Both the position numbers and the translations under genes were made by a program. From Stenopsyche tienmushanensis (Eukaryota > Arthropoda > Insecta > Trichoptera > Stenopsychidae), in the NCBI GenBank assembly GCA_008973525.1, contig WACJ01000519.1, positions 2,046,001 through 2,110,000 on the forward strand: 64,000 nt of DNA, in the 5' to 3' direction. Shown piece after piece: positions 21,420-32,789 of this stretch (positions are counted from its first letter, which is position 1; every line of letters begins with the position of its first letter). Under the pieces are notes generated by a model. It worked only from the letters and a program-made list of their open reading frames with translations. It was not told the DNA's origin and searched no databases.

Positions 21420-22700
21420 TGCAGATTATTTTGGCGACATTAATTTAAAATTCAAAATGAGATGATGGCCATTCTTTGTTGCTACATATTTTGGAGCTTT
21501 GGAATTTTAATATGTGGCCCTGAACATTGTTTTTAATTTGCTCACATCATAATGCGTTTGAAGGCCCAGAATGGGCGATTCGCATTTCGCATGAGCATAA
21601 AATTAATTAAAGTTTTCAGCCCTTTGAGGCGATATTTGCAGAGTTGAAGGACGCTCGGTTGACATAGGTTACTGTTAACTAATTAGGTGTCTGCGGCCAC
21701 ATTAAGGTTAACGGCCCTGCGTTAATTAAGCGTACCAGAAAATGTTAGGGTTAACCTGGGGTCGGAGATTCCTAACTTTTTTGTGTGTTGAGCTGATGAT
21801 TGGGAAACAATTTATTTGGCAGCCTCCCACCTAGCTAATTGCTCGAGGCAACCTTTTTTCCAAGTCTGAAAAATCTTCCAGCTAAATTCAACGAAAACAT
21901 TCGAAGCATAAAATACAGATTGCACAGACTATATCAAATCTTCTTCATCAAAATTCGAAGGTCCTCCCGTTCTTGCTTCATCCCTTTATTACCCTAGAAT
22001 CAATATTTTTATCAGCGGATTGTTATAATATAAAGATCATTTTGTATAATAAAATAAATCAACATTAAATAATGGAAACGTGTATAAAAATTGGTGTCAG
22101 ATTTATAAATTTTCAAATTTTGATTTTGTATGGAATAATTGTATTTCAAGCGTTCCTACGGACTCGGAATATCAATATACATGAAAAAATGACACATCAT
22201 ATTGAAGATGTAAAACGCAGCATCCGAAGCAAATCTGATGAATTCAAAAATGTTAATCGAATTTACGTCAGACCATATTCATGTTAACCTTTCCTTTTAT
22301 CCTCAAGCATCGATGCTCGTACAATATATGGTTCCCTCACTCCAGGAATCTTGATTGATATATTGGAAGCAGGTGTTTGCCTTCAACGGGATAAGCTTGT
22401 AAATATATCCTGCAAAGCTGATGGTTTTCATCCATCCTGAATCGGAATTATTAACCCAATTCTGTTCTCATGCAGATTTTCATATCACAACCCAAAGACG
22501 TCCTGAAATTGTGTTGATTATAAATTTCAATAATACTATCATGTGTGTATTTATGTCTCTATATTAATATTACGTGAAATATATCGCTGTGGATGATTAT
22601 ATTATATTACAATATTTTTATTATATTGGAATGCTTAAAATCACACGAAAAGCGTGATTAATCTAACACTGCAGAAGAGGAATCGACACGTATTTTTATT
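21420..22700. other. Unique spacer
   Basis: No transposon match was noticed. Repeated GTTAACC/TTAATTAA motifs occur at 21660-21760. The open frame 22072-22287 is unassigned and not supported as a gene. Confidence 0.3.
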
Positions 22701-22719
22701 ATGTTTAAATAAGGGGCTC

Positions 22720-23065
22720 ATTGGGGTGAAATTTCGCAGCTATAGTTACAGTAGCTATTTCACTCTATGATGCTCACCCATGAAAACTCCAGGGAAGGAG
22801 CCAACTCTATGTCCATGGGCAACAATCGAATCCCTGGGAAAATGATGCAGTGGAGGCGCTCAGAAGTAACTTGGACGGTTTGCTCATCAGACGTTCCTGG
22901 GGTAGTCCAGCTTACATGAGTTGGGTGGGCAGCTTATCTTGTGTTGCGCACCCATAAAGTCGTATGTGGAACTACCGATTACAGGAAGACAAGGAGGAAT
23001 CTATCCAAAAAGCGACACCACTATTTTTAGAAGCATATGGCACACAGGGGAGAACAGCTTACTGG
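22720..23065 (+). repeat. Repeat family Y, copy 1
   Basis: Shares GCTCACCCATRAAA, GGTTTGCTCATC, ATGAGTTGGGTG and CAGCTTAYCYTGTGYTGCG blocks with 57590-57990 and 62795-63150 (plus) and 38140-38470 and 40610-40875 (minus). No protein family is recognised. Confidence 0.7.
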
Positions 23066-23205
23066 TATCCATGGCTAGGTACTACAAATTACTGAGTTTA
23101 TCTCTATCCTTATTTATTTCAACGCTCCATCGAGTGCATCCAGTCTTATTTGAAGGGCGCAATGTGAAATAGGTGATTGCTTACGCGTAGTGTGCCCAGG
23201 GACTC

Positions 23206-23475
23206 AAAGGCCAGCGTTTAAGTGGCTAACCAGGAATTTGTCCCCTGGGTGAGATAGCAGCGCTGAGTAAAAGTAAAAGAAACATCAACATCGAGGGGAA
23301 GAGGAAGGACATAAGACGGGAGCTAAGACTCCTCAGAGGAGTTAGGGCTAGTGGAGCTCCGGAGAACGTGATCCCCGCCGGGAAGATCCGATGTAAGCGA
23401 CTTGGCGCTGAATATAAGAGAGCTATTAGGCAAGCCCAAAATGGCAAGCCTGGCGAACAATCGCTAATATTCAAG
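23206..23475 (+). pseudogene. LINE ORF2 linker remnant (between endonuclease and reverse transcriptase)
   Basis: The plus frame reads KRKDIRRELRLLRGVRASGA, then GKIRCKRLGAEYKRAIRQAQ. The Arg/Lys-rich helix ending in YKxAIxxAQ is typical of the region before the reverse transcriptase in R1/jockey-like ORF2. No RT follows in this copy. Confidence 0.55.
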
Positions 23476-23559
23476 CAGTACCGGTGGAGTGAAAATCGGT
23501 GGAGTACCTATTGGAGGCATTTTTCCCTGTGGGTGGGTAATCTTGCATAAGACACCCTG

Positions 23560-26500
23560 GGTTTGATCCCAAGTTAATGTCAGATTCTTACTGACTAAAC
23601 CCCCTCTCTTGTCGTTCTATGCCCCCCTGGTGGTAATGTGTGCAGAATGGGTATTTGGATATCTAAAGCTGAAGCCAACATTTAAACTTCACCCTTTTTT
23701 GTGTATGATGGAATATAACTGAAACTACTTACTATGAACCCCTTAAACCTGGTGAAACAATAACTATGAAATTGTATTGTCGATCATTAAATACGCTCTG
23801 AAAGGGTCTGATTTTTTTTAATCCAAGAAGAGTTTATTTTACATAAAGTCTAATTCAATTGTGAAAAAACTGAACAACTAAACTAAATATCTTCCATATT
23901 TGCCACATTTAGCACCCTATTGCTACTTATTTTGATATTTATGCCATTTATTAAAGACAAAAAAAATAAAAACGATTATTAGACGAATATAACGTTATAT
24001 TTTATATTGACTTGCGTAAAAAATAGATTTCTTTCGGGATAACCTAACAAAAGTGGAACGTATACACTGGGAATGTGTACAGCAGGCACGCGTGGTGAAC
24101 CCAACAATTGAATGAAGGCAATATTAGTAGATTCTATTTATACGCCCATTGTGTAATAGATAATGTTTTGGGTTCATTAATTAAATATACATAAGCCTAA
24201 TGCCTGATATAAATGCCAGACGGAGAACTACTTTGTCAACACCCAGACATGGGACGCAAACTGGTGGCTTATGTAAGAGGATTATCGACTCACAACATAC
24301 TTTACAAAATATGGCCATTGCCAAAGCCTCCTATGTGGTCGGGACGTGCTCGAATCCTCCATAAATATACTCGGGACGCAGCTAGTGATACGTCTGAGAC
24401 TTTGTCCAAGAACTTGATAAAAACGGGAACCCCCATCTACTTTGCCGATATTACGTTTTCTGCGAAAGTTCCTCCGGTATGGAAATTTAATCCAAAAATA
24501 GACTCTGGTCCATACGTGCCCCGAGTCGAGGGCTTAGGGTTCATTAATTCGGCACGGAATTTCTGAACCTGGAACACGGGACGCAATAATAGAAAAGTTT
24601 TATTCAATTGTAGTGAAACTTTCGTCCAAATACTCCGCTCGGTGTGTTTTTGATGTGAAGTGTGATGGGGGTCGGAGGCCTTGGGAGTGGGCTCTTCGAA
24701 TGGCGTGCGAATCCGAGGCTTAGGGCAGTTAATAAAATTTAATACCTTCATTAGCTTCAAAAAAACTAATGAAGTCGATTTAGGGGAGGTTTTATTCAAA
24801 TACAAAATTTTAATTCGAGTCGAGAAAAATAAAATATTTAACCCCCCCCCCCTCCCACTCATCCAAAGGAAGTGTGAGATGTTAAATTTAAATAATTTAA
24901 ACTTAAAATCACAAGCATATATTTGCTTCCCACACGATCATTCCCAGCGATCCACAAAAGTGTGTCCGAAAATAATATCCGAAAAAAGGCGAGAATGTAT
25001 TAATTAATTATGATTGTAGTATTTATCTTATTAATCATCACCACAATGCATGTGTAACGCCCGCATAATAAAAACTCCCACTTTGGCTCACCCAGATTCA
25101 CGCTCGGTGGTCACGCAATTTCCACGGCAGCTCCAGTGTGAACATTGTGGACACCCATATATTGTGACTTAAAACTAGATCAAATAAATTAGTATGATAC
25201 ATACATATATAAATTATGTGCGGGTGGAAGTCTAGTCTCGTTCGCGACCACATTTGGCTCAAGCCACATATGTAAATTAGCCTATGGAGAAGCTTCAATG
25301 ATTATATAGATCATAAAAGGCCCCGGGTATGCCGGATATATCATCGGAAAAAGCCCTAAAAGAAAACGGAGTGGCTACAATGCCTGTATGCCCAATCGGT
25401 CCGCTTTTTGAATCGCTGACACGACAAATGAGCGCCTCGTAATTAGCAACATCTCAGAGGGCTCCAAACCGAGGGGGAAAACCGATTAAGATGGTGGACG
25501 ACAGTCCATGCTGATCCATTACATTAGTATGTATAGAGCTATTATTAGTAATGTATTGTCGACTGCGAAAAAGCTTTGGATTAAGTAGTACATAAACAAT
25601 CGTTGATTTTATACGAATAATACTTAATTATGGCAATTTAATTTATTATGAAAGGTTGATTATCGCTGCGATGAATGATCTACCACTATTAGAAGCACGA
25701 AGAAGACAATTATCCGCGTGTTAATTACCAAAAATATATCCAATGTTACGCGACGACAATAAAGCAAATTATGGCAATTGAGCGTGATTGCTGATCACAC
25801 TGTCGGGGGAGTGTTTTGATTAATACCCGAATATAAATCACAAATTTAATTTCGCTCATCAGACGAACTGTCACAACGCAATTTTCTGAATTATCTGATA
25901 CTATCAATGTTGATTAAATTATCAGCATGCTCAATTTGAATATTAATTTCTCAGCAGATTCTCTCGTCGAGCTTCAGAATTAAGATTCAATTCGGATTTG
26001 TATTTTTGATTGAGATGCTTGCGCATCTAAATTTGCTAAAAAGCCAACATGTATCAACATCGGGCTTACAAGTTGAGGCATACATGCTAATTAATTCTTA
26101 ATAGAAATGATTTATTAGCGGGACTGGAAAGTATTTAAAATTTTAGAGACTTACCCTTTTATAGCCAGTTTATATCGAGACGCGGTTCAGGAAACGCATT
26201 TTTTTCATTAAAATGATCAGAGTTATGAATTTATTGTTTTTGCTTTGAATTATTTTGAACCATTGGTTATAAACTGTATTGAGGAAAACAGGTTATGAAC
26301 AATAATATCTATTACAATTTGCCATTTGGTTTACTATTTTTTTTTTAATTCTCCTGTTGTAGACATTTGTCTGTTTAGAAGCAAAAAGCGAAAAAATGCA
26401 GTTTTTATATCCCCCAAATTTGTATTTTTTTTTGTATCATAAAACTACTTTAATACGGAAAACAAATGTAAATCCATAAGAGCAAAATATGAAGAACAAG

Positions 26501-26650
26501 GTGGATGCATATTAACTCCCTTTCAAAGTTCTTAATTTTTTTAAATGGCATTTTTCGCTGAATCTCGAATTATCTTCTGATGAGTTCTGGACGAATTTCA
26601 TCGAGTTCTTCTTCAATCTTCAGTATGGATTCTGTAATTGTGTTTGGGCA
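23560..26650. other. Mostly unassigned spacer
   Basis: Contains an open frame at 24213-24566 (plus; KLVAYVRGLSTHNILYKIWP) that is not recognised, a C11 run at 24842-24852, one LINE fragment (25310-25450), and a unique AT-rich, TAAT-rich part at 25560-26060. Confidence 0.3.
25310..25450 (-). pseudogene. LINE 3' coding-end fragment
   Basis: Contains AAAAAGCCCTAAAAGAAAAC, GGAGTGGC and CAATCGGTCCGCTTTTTGAA, the recurring LINE 3' block (compare 6970-7080, 44230-44310, 52650-52740). Confidence 0.65.
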
Positions 26651-26659
26651 TGGGCTGTA

Positions 26660-26765
26660 ATTAGTCTAATCATAAGGAGCTCTTTCGCCGTATCGGCGAT
26701 TCGAAAAGCGGACCGGTTGAACACACAGATCTTGTGACCATTCCCTCTTAATTTACTCTCTTCGA
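26660..26765 (+). pseudogene. LINE 3' coding-end fragment
   Basis: GCGATTCGAAAAGCGGACCG then GTTGAACACACAG and a CCATTCCCTCTTAATTT-like block; same family as 34980-35060 on the same strand. Confidence 0.6.
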
Positions 26766-26852
26766 GACTTCAAATGAGGCCGGGAACTCATAGGGGCAGT
26801 AGATATACAAATATCTATTCACATACCTTTCTAACATAAGAGATACTTAAAT

Positions 26853-27720
26853 TTACGTCTTCATATAGCTTTTCTTCGCGCTCAGAGTTCTAGTGATCTC
26901 AATAAGTCGAGACGTTTCTGCAACCTCTCCAATTGTTAAAATAAATGAAATCATCAATTGATTATTTAAAACGCCCAACATCACTTTTCTTGGATGTAAC
27001 CCACTTAGAGCCTGTATTTTATTCATCCGTCGCCATTTGCGTGTATTGCTTGGAAGATCTGAATTCATCCTCACCAAATCCCGTAAAACGTTAAATTTTA
27101 GACCTCCCATGACTTGTAATGTAATGTTCAATCTGTTAGCCATTATTTTTTTCTGGCAACGCGATTTCAATGCAATGCGCCTTTGGTTCAATGGGGAAAA
27201 TTCCGCAGTGGAATAACTTCCTGTAAATGTATTCTTATAAAACGTTTGACTATCCTGCCATCTACTCTGTTTATTCCTGGAGACTTCCTGGAATTCCGGT
27301 TTTTGACCAAGTCGAGCAAAACCGCATCTGACCCCTCAGGAGGAGTTTCTGCTGTTTCTGCTCTGATGGCTTTGTGTATCGGCAGGTCCATTTCTGGATT
27401 GTCATGAGACAGCAGGGTTTTTAGCATGAAGCTCATGGATTGAGTCATATTGCTAGCAATGATGCTCTTAGTGAGGCTTCCGCATTCCAGCACTGACTTT
27501 GCTAAGTCCCATGAAGATGGTTTTGTAAGCAACCTCCCAAGGGCTTGACCTCCCCTTTTTGTCATTGAACTCTCTCCATATTGTCAGTTTGGATTTTCAA
27601 TGGCCATCTTGTATTTTTTGCTTTGTTTGTTTCTTCTAGCCAGTTGCCATTTCTCTCTCGCTCTGCGAAGAGGTGCTCCTTGTAGTGATAATTCTACACT
27701 TCAACAGGGGAGTTCGGACT
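26853..27720 (-). pseudogene. LINE ORF2 remnant: linker and N-terminal reverse transcriptase
   Basis: The minus strand from about 27680 reads AERERNGNWLEETNKAK, then (27565-27188) ETPPEGSDAVLLDLVKNRNS and RKSPGINRVDGRIVKRFIR. The N-x-KSPG-x-x-x-V/I-x-x-x-x-V/I-K pattern is RT block 0/1 of R1/jockey-like LINEs. The downstream part (27191-26853) is less clear and carries a frame change. FxDD is not reached. Confidence 0.8.
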
Positions 27721-27739
27721 TCCTCGCAGCGAATGATCT

Positions 27740-28365
27740 AAAGGGGAAAAACAGCAGTTTATAGGTGTATCTTCAATTTTAGTAACAAAGGAACACACAG
27801 TGACCAAAATCCATAACAGTGTTACATATTTTTTTTATAAGAAAACATAAGATTTTCTAAAAATGACACTGAAAATTGATCGAAGAGCGTGCTAACTTAT
27901 AACTGTCTCTCCTGCGAATTTCTTCAAAAAAAAAGTGTTGTTTCGTCAATTTTGTTTTTATTTCCTCACAATAAAAAGCAATGAAGCAGCATTTTACATT
28001 GTGGCAATTAAATTTGAAGACAGCGTCTTACAAAGACTTTATATAAATTAACGACGCAGAAATTCTGCTAACTTAAACGTGGCTTATGGGATATTTTTCG
28101 CGACAGTTCGCCAGGAACAAGAGCGCAAAAGACAGAAACGGACACATTCGGGATGTTTTTCGACGGAATATAATAATAGAAGAATCCTGGATGCTGCATT
28201 TAATTATTCATTGTAGAGATTTTGATATTTCTAGAATAAGTTCCATGGGTTTATGGGCTCCATCGGTATGTGATAAAATATTTTTTAATTAAATGGTCTA
28301 AGTCCAACTAATATCAAAGTCGAGCTAGATTCTATTCTAGGGGAGTCTGCTCTTTCGTTTACATA
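27740..28365. other. Spacer
   Basis: AT-rich; no feature recognised. Confidence 0.4.
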
Positions 28366-28369
28366 ATAA

Positions 28370-28745
28370 AATATTGGGTGGCAGAGTTTGAACGAGGACA
28401 AGCGAGCTGCCAAGACGAACAAAGCGGTCAATTACATGAGGTGACTACGCTAGGAAAGACGATGAAAATCCACAAAATGGTATTGAATGACCATCGACTT
28501 AAATTTTACAAGCTAGCAGATATAGTGGACATTTGAAAAGTGCTGTATATTGCATATTGACTCAATATTTGCACATGAGAAAGCTATGCGTATGGTGAGT
28601 GCCGCATTTGCTCACAACTGGAACAAAAACAGCGTCGTCTGGATTTTTCAATCGAGTATTTGGCGATAAAGCGGGGTTTTTGCGTCAATTCAAAACCATG
28701 GATGAAACATAGATCCGATCATTTTACGCCTGAAATAAAGGAATA
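28370..28745 (+). pseudogene. Mariner transposase remnant (group M3)
   Basis: The plus strand gives WVAEFERGQASCQDEQSG, then TMKIHKMVLNDHRLKFYKLA (helix-turn-helix), and later FLRQFKTMDET, with the first catalytic Asp. Frames are broken by stops. The pattern matches mauritiana-type mariners. The second and third catalytic Asp regions are not found. Confidence 0.88.
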
Positions 28746-28749
28746 ATCA

Positions 28750-29540
28750 AAACAACGAACTAAAAGAATAATACTCGATATGCAGATTTAATGGCGAACC
28801 ATGGTGATTCGATCATATTGGCAATTGTTGCAATATTTTATAGATTCAAAGCCCATTGCCGAGATATTGATGATGGCACATTGATCCAACGACTTTGATA
28901 AATTGCTTGCCAGCGTTTTGATTCGAAGAGACAAATGTCTATCGACAGTGACTGTGGACTTTGAGACGCTTCCTTTTTTTAATATCGCACTTGAATGATG
29001 TCCTCAAAGGAAGAAATGACAGATGAATCAGATGGCCATATCTGAATTTAAAAATAGCTTTCGAATGCAAATAAAAGAGCTCTCCGCGAGTAAATCACAA
29101 TAGCGCCCAACCGCCCCGAAACGCCACCCAATGGGCGTAATTTGATAACCGTTCTGCATTTTCAGTACGAAAACGCAATCGATGAACTATTTTACCACCA
29201 GCGCAAATGCCATCCATGTAAGATTATTAAATCATACAAGGAATCAATAAAGTGCAGACAACCGGAAATTCGTGCACTTAAGCTTCACGTACGAGAGAAG
29301 CTTTTATCATACAAGAATAGCTAAAATCTCTATAAAAGCTCATATTAATATTCTATATTAAAACCCAAGACAAACGCTATTAAATTGCTTCGAAATATGC
29401 GAAATCCACTTTTTTTTTTATATATAGGTTTCTACGGAAGCAAAAACGCGCACTGCGCCTAATGTATCGTTATAAATTAATTGTTATTTAAAATATCTCA
29501 AATATGGATAAAAATGTATTACCCGTAGCAGTGGGCGTGA
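28750..29540. other. Spacer
   Basis: Possibly includes decayed mariner 3' sequence just after 28745. Otherwise nothing recognised. Confidence 0.3.
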
Positions 29541-29546
29541 GTGAGA

Positions 29547-29700
29547 TCCCACTTCTGACACCAAATGCACTGTGGTGTGTGGGCGCTCTTAGGACGGAGT
29601 CCCCGCTCTGCGCCGCACCTCGCTGTTCGTTGAAATGGTCGCGTTCGCACGCGGGTTTGTACTTCTTTCGGATCTATATACATTTATTAATTATTTATTA
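29547..29700 (-). mobile_element. LTR retrotransposon edge: tRNA-Leu primer binding site plus LTR
   Basis: TCCCACTTCTGACACCA (29547-29563) is a 17-nt match to the 3' end of tRNA-Leu with CCA, as recalled. On the minus strand it is the primer binding site just inside an LTR that lies to the right (29566 onward) and shares CGTTCGCACGCGGGTT with 16140-16160. The LTR outer end is not fixed, and no gag or pol is visible to the left. Confidence 0.7.
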
Positions 29701-30084
29701 TATATATTCATTTATAAAATCGCTGAAAATAATATGCAGGCATTTTGTAATAGACGGATGATGGGCCTTATCGATCGAATGGCCTCCCTCGGAAAAGTTG
29801 TGAATAACTGTTTGTAGCAATCATAAAGATTAAAAGGATTGTGTGTGGGTTGTCTGATTCACCCTTTTTTTGTAAGGGTGATATCATCCAAGGGTGCTAA
29901 ATTGCTTCTCAGAATGGTTCCTGTGTAGTGTTGTTTCGTCAACCTTTACAAATAAAATACGCCGAATAATATAATCAATAAATATTATTGTATATTATAG
30001 GGTGGTGAATATCCGTGCTGAAAATTCCCGATTTGTAACGTAGACCAATCTTTGCCGTTAATATTTTGAGCGGTTTAAAATTGG

Positions 30085-30393
30085 TGTAACGTGGGCGATT
30101 TACCATTTCCATGTAGTAGCGCTTTTAATAGCGACATCTTCTATCCCTCTTCAGGTGCAATGTGTTATTTCAACAGCACCATCTCTTGTGTCTCTGTAGA
30201 GACATTGCACATGTACGTGAGTAAGGAGAGTCGTCGGTTAGCCTTGGTTGCGGGAGGTTGTACTTCCTGCAGCCAGATCTCTCTTTCTCGTATGGAATAT
30301 ATAGTTATTTAGAGAAGAGAGTCTTTCTATTCGACGCCCGTCTATTCCCATCCATTCGTCTGCCCCTGAGAGCGCCACCGCTTCAACGTTACA
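30085..30393 (+). mobile_element. Solo LTR, 309 bp
   Basis: Starts TGTAACGTGGGCG and ends CTTCAACGTTACA, giving TG...CA ends with 8-bp inverted repeats TGTAACGT/ACGTTACA. It is flanked by TTGG on both sides (30081-30084 and 30394-30397), a 4-bp target duplication. Homologous LTR sequence lies at 32425-32780 and 38836-39020. An AT-rich promoter-like GGAATATATAGTTATTTAG is at 30294-30312. Confidence 0.8.
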
Positions 30394-30430
30394 TTGGCAT
30401 CGTACAGTTGGTCTTCTGACTGACTGAAAC

Positions 30431-30450
30431 TTCTGACACCATTGTAATGA
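30431..30450 (-). repeat. LTR-element edge motif beside V copy
   Basis: TTCTGACACCATTGTAATGA. Tandem arrangement with the solo LTR 38 bp to the left and a V copy to the right. Confidence 0.5.
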
Positions 30451-30454
30451 AGTC

Positions 30455-30680
30455 CCTTGCCAATTGGGGGACGATCGAAGTCATCGAAAATTATACCTTC
30501 TGAATACGTACCACCAAGCAAAGTTGTGGCAGATATTTGAACTATATTTTATTTTATAGATAATGCCATAAAATATTATTTTAAATACAAAATTAAAATT
30601 AGTAGATATTTTACATATAATTTATTTTATTTATATTTTAAAGTCAAGCGTCCTTTATTGAAAGACCCTGTATAATAAGC
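30455..30680 (+). repeat. Repeat family V, copy 3
   Basis: Contains AATACGTACCACCAAGCAAA, GTTGTGGCAGATATTTGAAC and TGCCATAAAATATTATTTTA; ends GTCTTTCAATAAA-like on the minus strand. Matches 13140-13640. Confidence 0.75.
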
Positions 30681-30689
30681 TGGCCCTGA

Positions 30690-31505
30690 ATATGTACATT
30701 AAAGGTGTGTACAAATAGCATCATCTGAAATAAATTGACTTCTGCCTAAGACATGTTCAATAAAAATAAAACTTCCAGTACGATAGGCTTCCAACTTTTC
30801 AAAAATAATTAATAGACATACAAAATCAACGGGCCTCAAAAGCTCTGATCGACGGTCGGTCTTGTTAAAAGTTTTTAATTTTACTCATCAAAACTTTCGC
30901 GAAAACAAATTTCAATCCACCCTAACGAATTCCAAAAAAAGCAAACCCCGAAATCGATGACGCAGGCGAGCTTTTCCGAAGATATTTTCACATTTAACTC
31001 ATTATCTTCCTACACGTCGAAGAACTTTGTTTCGCCGAGCGTACAAATCTATTTGCCACGGATGAATTAGGGGCCCCGTGCGAATATTGTTTTAAGCGTG
31101 GGAGGCAATAAATAATGTCCAGAGGCCTCAAGTGATTGTTTGTTTGAGTTTAATTAAATTTGACTTGTTTATGATCAGATTGTAGTGTTGATGATTTCGT
31201 GAATGCTTCACCTAAATTAAACTTACAAACAACTATTTTTAATCAACGCCGTGTCTTATAAATAAACCATCCTTCTTCATTGTGTTACGTTCTAAAAATA
31301 TGAGCAAGGAGATATGATACAAAATGTAACACAAGCGGGTAGTAAATTCCCGAGACGAGGAATATAAGCTTTTTGGGCGCGGCAAAGCTCAAAAAGTGCA
31401 TTATAGGAGTTGGATTTTATTAAAAAATTTAATCCCCAACATATTAAAACTTATAACTTCAACAATACTGCTTAATCATGATGCCAATCAGTATGCAACG
31501 CCTTT
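30690..31505. other. Spacer
   Basis: Unique; nothing recognised. Confidence 0.4.
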
Positions 31506-31511
31506 TCAATA

Positions 31512-32300
31512 TCTTTTTTTTTTTCGAAGGAGGGTAATCTTCAGAATGACTACCACCATTTTGGGGTAGTGTGAGGTTTGACTACTATATCGTCAGACTC
31601 ACTAAACCCCTCTTACGGTTCCGCCGCCACCCGGCTACCGTAAAGTATTGCTCTAGAGTGGCGGAATATATCCCTCTTGGGCCTCATGTTAACACGTGTT
31701 GTCCTATACCTGTAGAGTATTCTTGGGACCTCTTATGTTTTCTCGCTCATAGGTCGAAGAGCCCGACAATGTGTGCTTCAATGTGTGCCCGACGTCTCAG
31801 TCGTTCAGCGTCCTCCTTCTGCAACATAACGCTCGCCACGTATCCGCACAGCGCGTTCCATGCCCTGGCATTGGTCAGCATCATGGGGATCATGTTGCTG
31901 GGTGTGATTGAATTAACTTCAAGCTCCTCCCGCAGTGCGTCCCTCTCTGTGCTCCAGGCCGAATCCGTCAAATAGCGTGTGCACGGCATCGTCCAACTCC
32001 CCTCCACAGTGGTGGCATTCCTGACCAGCCTCCTATTGAATTTTAAACAGGTAGCTACGATAACAGCCGTGTCCAGTGAGTGCCTGGGTGAGATGGTAGC
32101 ACAGCTGGCCGTGTTTCCTGGTTGCCCAGGTCTTCAGGTCCGGAACGAGCCGATGTGTACATCGGGCTTTGGCGGAGCTGTCCCATCGGGCCTGCTACTC
32201 CGCCATGATGTACTGTCTGGCGCTCCAATGTATATAGCTTTTTTTTCCTTTGCGAGCAGATCGATTAGCGATATGGTAGTCAGTACCAGGATATTTTTCG
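31512..32300 (-). pseudogene. LINE (R1-like) 5'-truncated copy with C-terminus and poly(A)
   Basis: The minus strand from about 32150 reads LVPDLKTWATRKHGQLCYHL, then ECHHCGGELDDAVHTLFDGF, then (32007-31747) RAWNALCGYVASVMLQKEDA ending with E and R residues. C-x2-C...H zinc-knuckle followed by SERAW...V..KE is the classic R1-clade ORF2 C-terminus. A 3' UTR follows, and a poly(T) at about 31512-31524 marks the poly(A) tail. At least one stop and a frameshift. Confidence 0.88.
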
Positions 32301-32424
32301 ATGTCTAATATATATATATATTTATATGGAAAAATTATATATTTTAAAGAAAAGATTTTGCAATGGAGTGGTGGAATAAACTATTATACTTTTCCGTAGA
32401 TATACAATATAGTTTTATTAGAAT

Positions 32425-32785
32425 TATAACGTGGATGATTTACCATCCCCACGTAGTAACGCTGTTAATCAAAGCAGATTTAATTCGTCAGATTAACAGT
32501 GACATCTTCCATCTCTTTTCAGATGCAATGTGTTATTTTAACAGCGCCATCTTTTGTGGCCTTGCACTTGCATACCAACCGATTGCTTCTTGCGCGTGCA
32601 CAGTTGAGGAGTGACGCACCGGAGGCGGGAGACGGGAGATTCGTCGGTTAGCCTTGGTTGCGGGAGGTCGTCCCTCGTCCAGCCCAATATCTCTTTTTCT
32701 CTCTCTCGTGTGGAATAAATAGTTATTTATAGAAGAGTCTTTCTATTCGACGTCCATCTTTTCCCATCCATTCATCCAGCAACAT
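32425..32785 (+). mobile_element. LTR copy, related to the 30085 solo LTR
   Basis: TAACGTGGATGATTTACCAT, TTCAGATGCAATGTGTTATT and TCGTCGGTTAGCCTTGGTTG align with 30088-30250. TGGAATAAATAGTTATTTAT at 32712-32731 followed by CTTTCTATTCGACG is a promoter-like box conserved with 30294. The 3' end diverges after CCATCCATTCATCC. It is longer than the 30085 copy by an internal segment (32462-32510). Confidence 0.7.
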
Positions 32786-32789
32786 CACG

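Noticed and set aside
24213..24566. Host gene of 117 codons
   Set aside because: Uninterrupted, but no start context, splice partners or family resemblance; left as unassigned.
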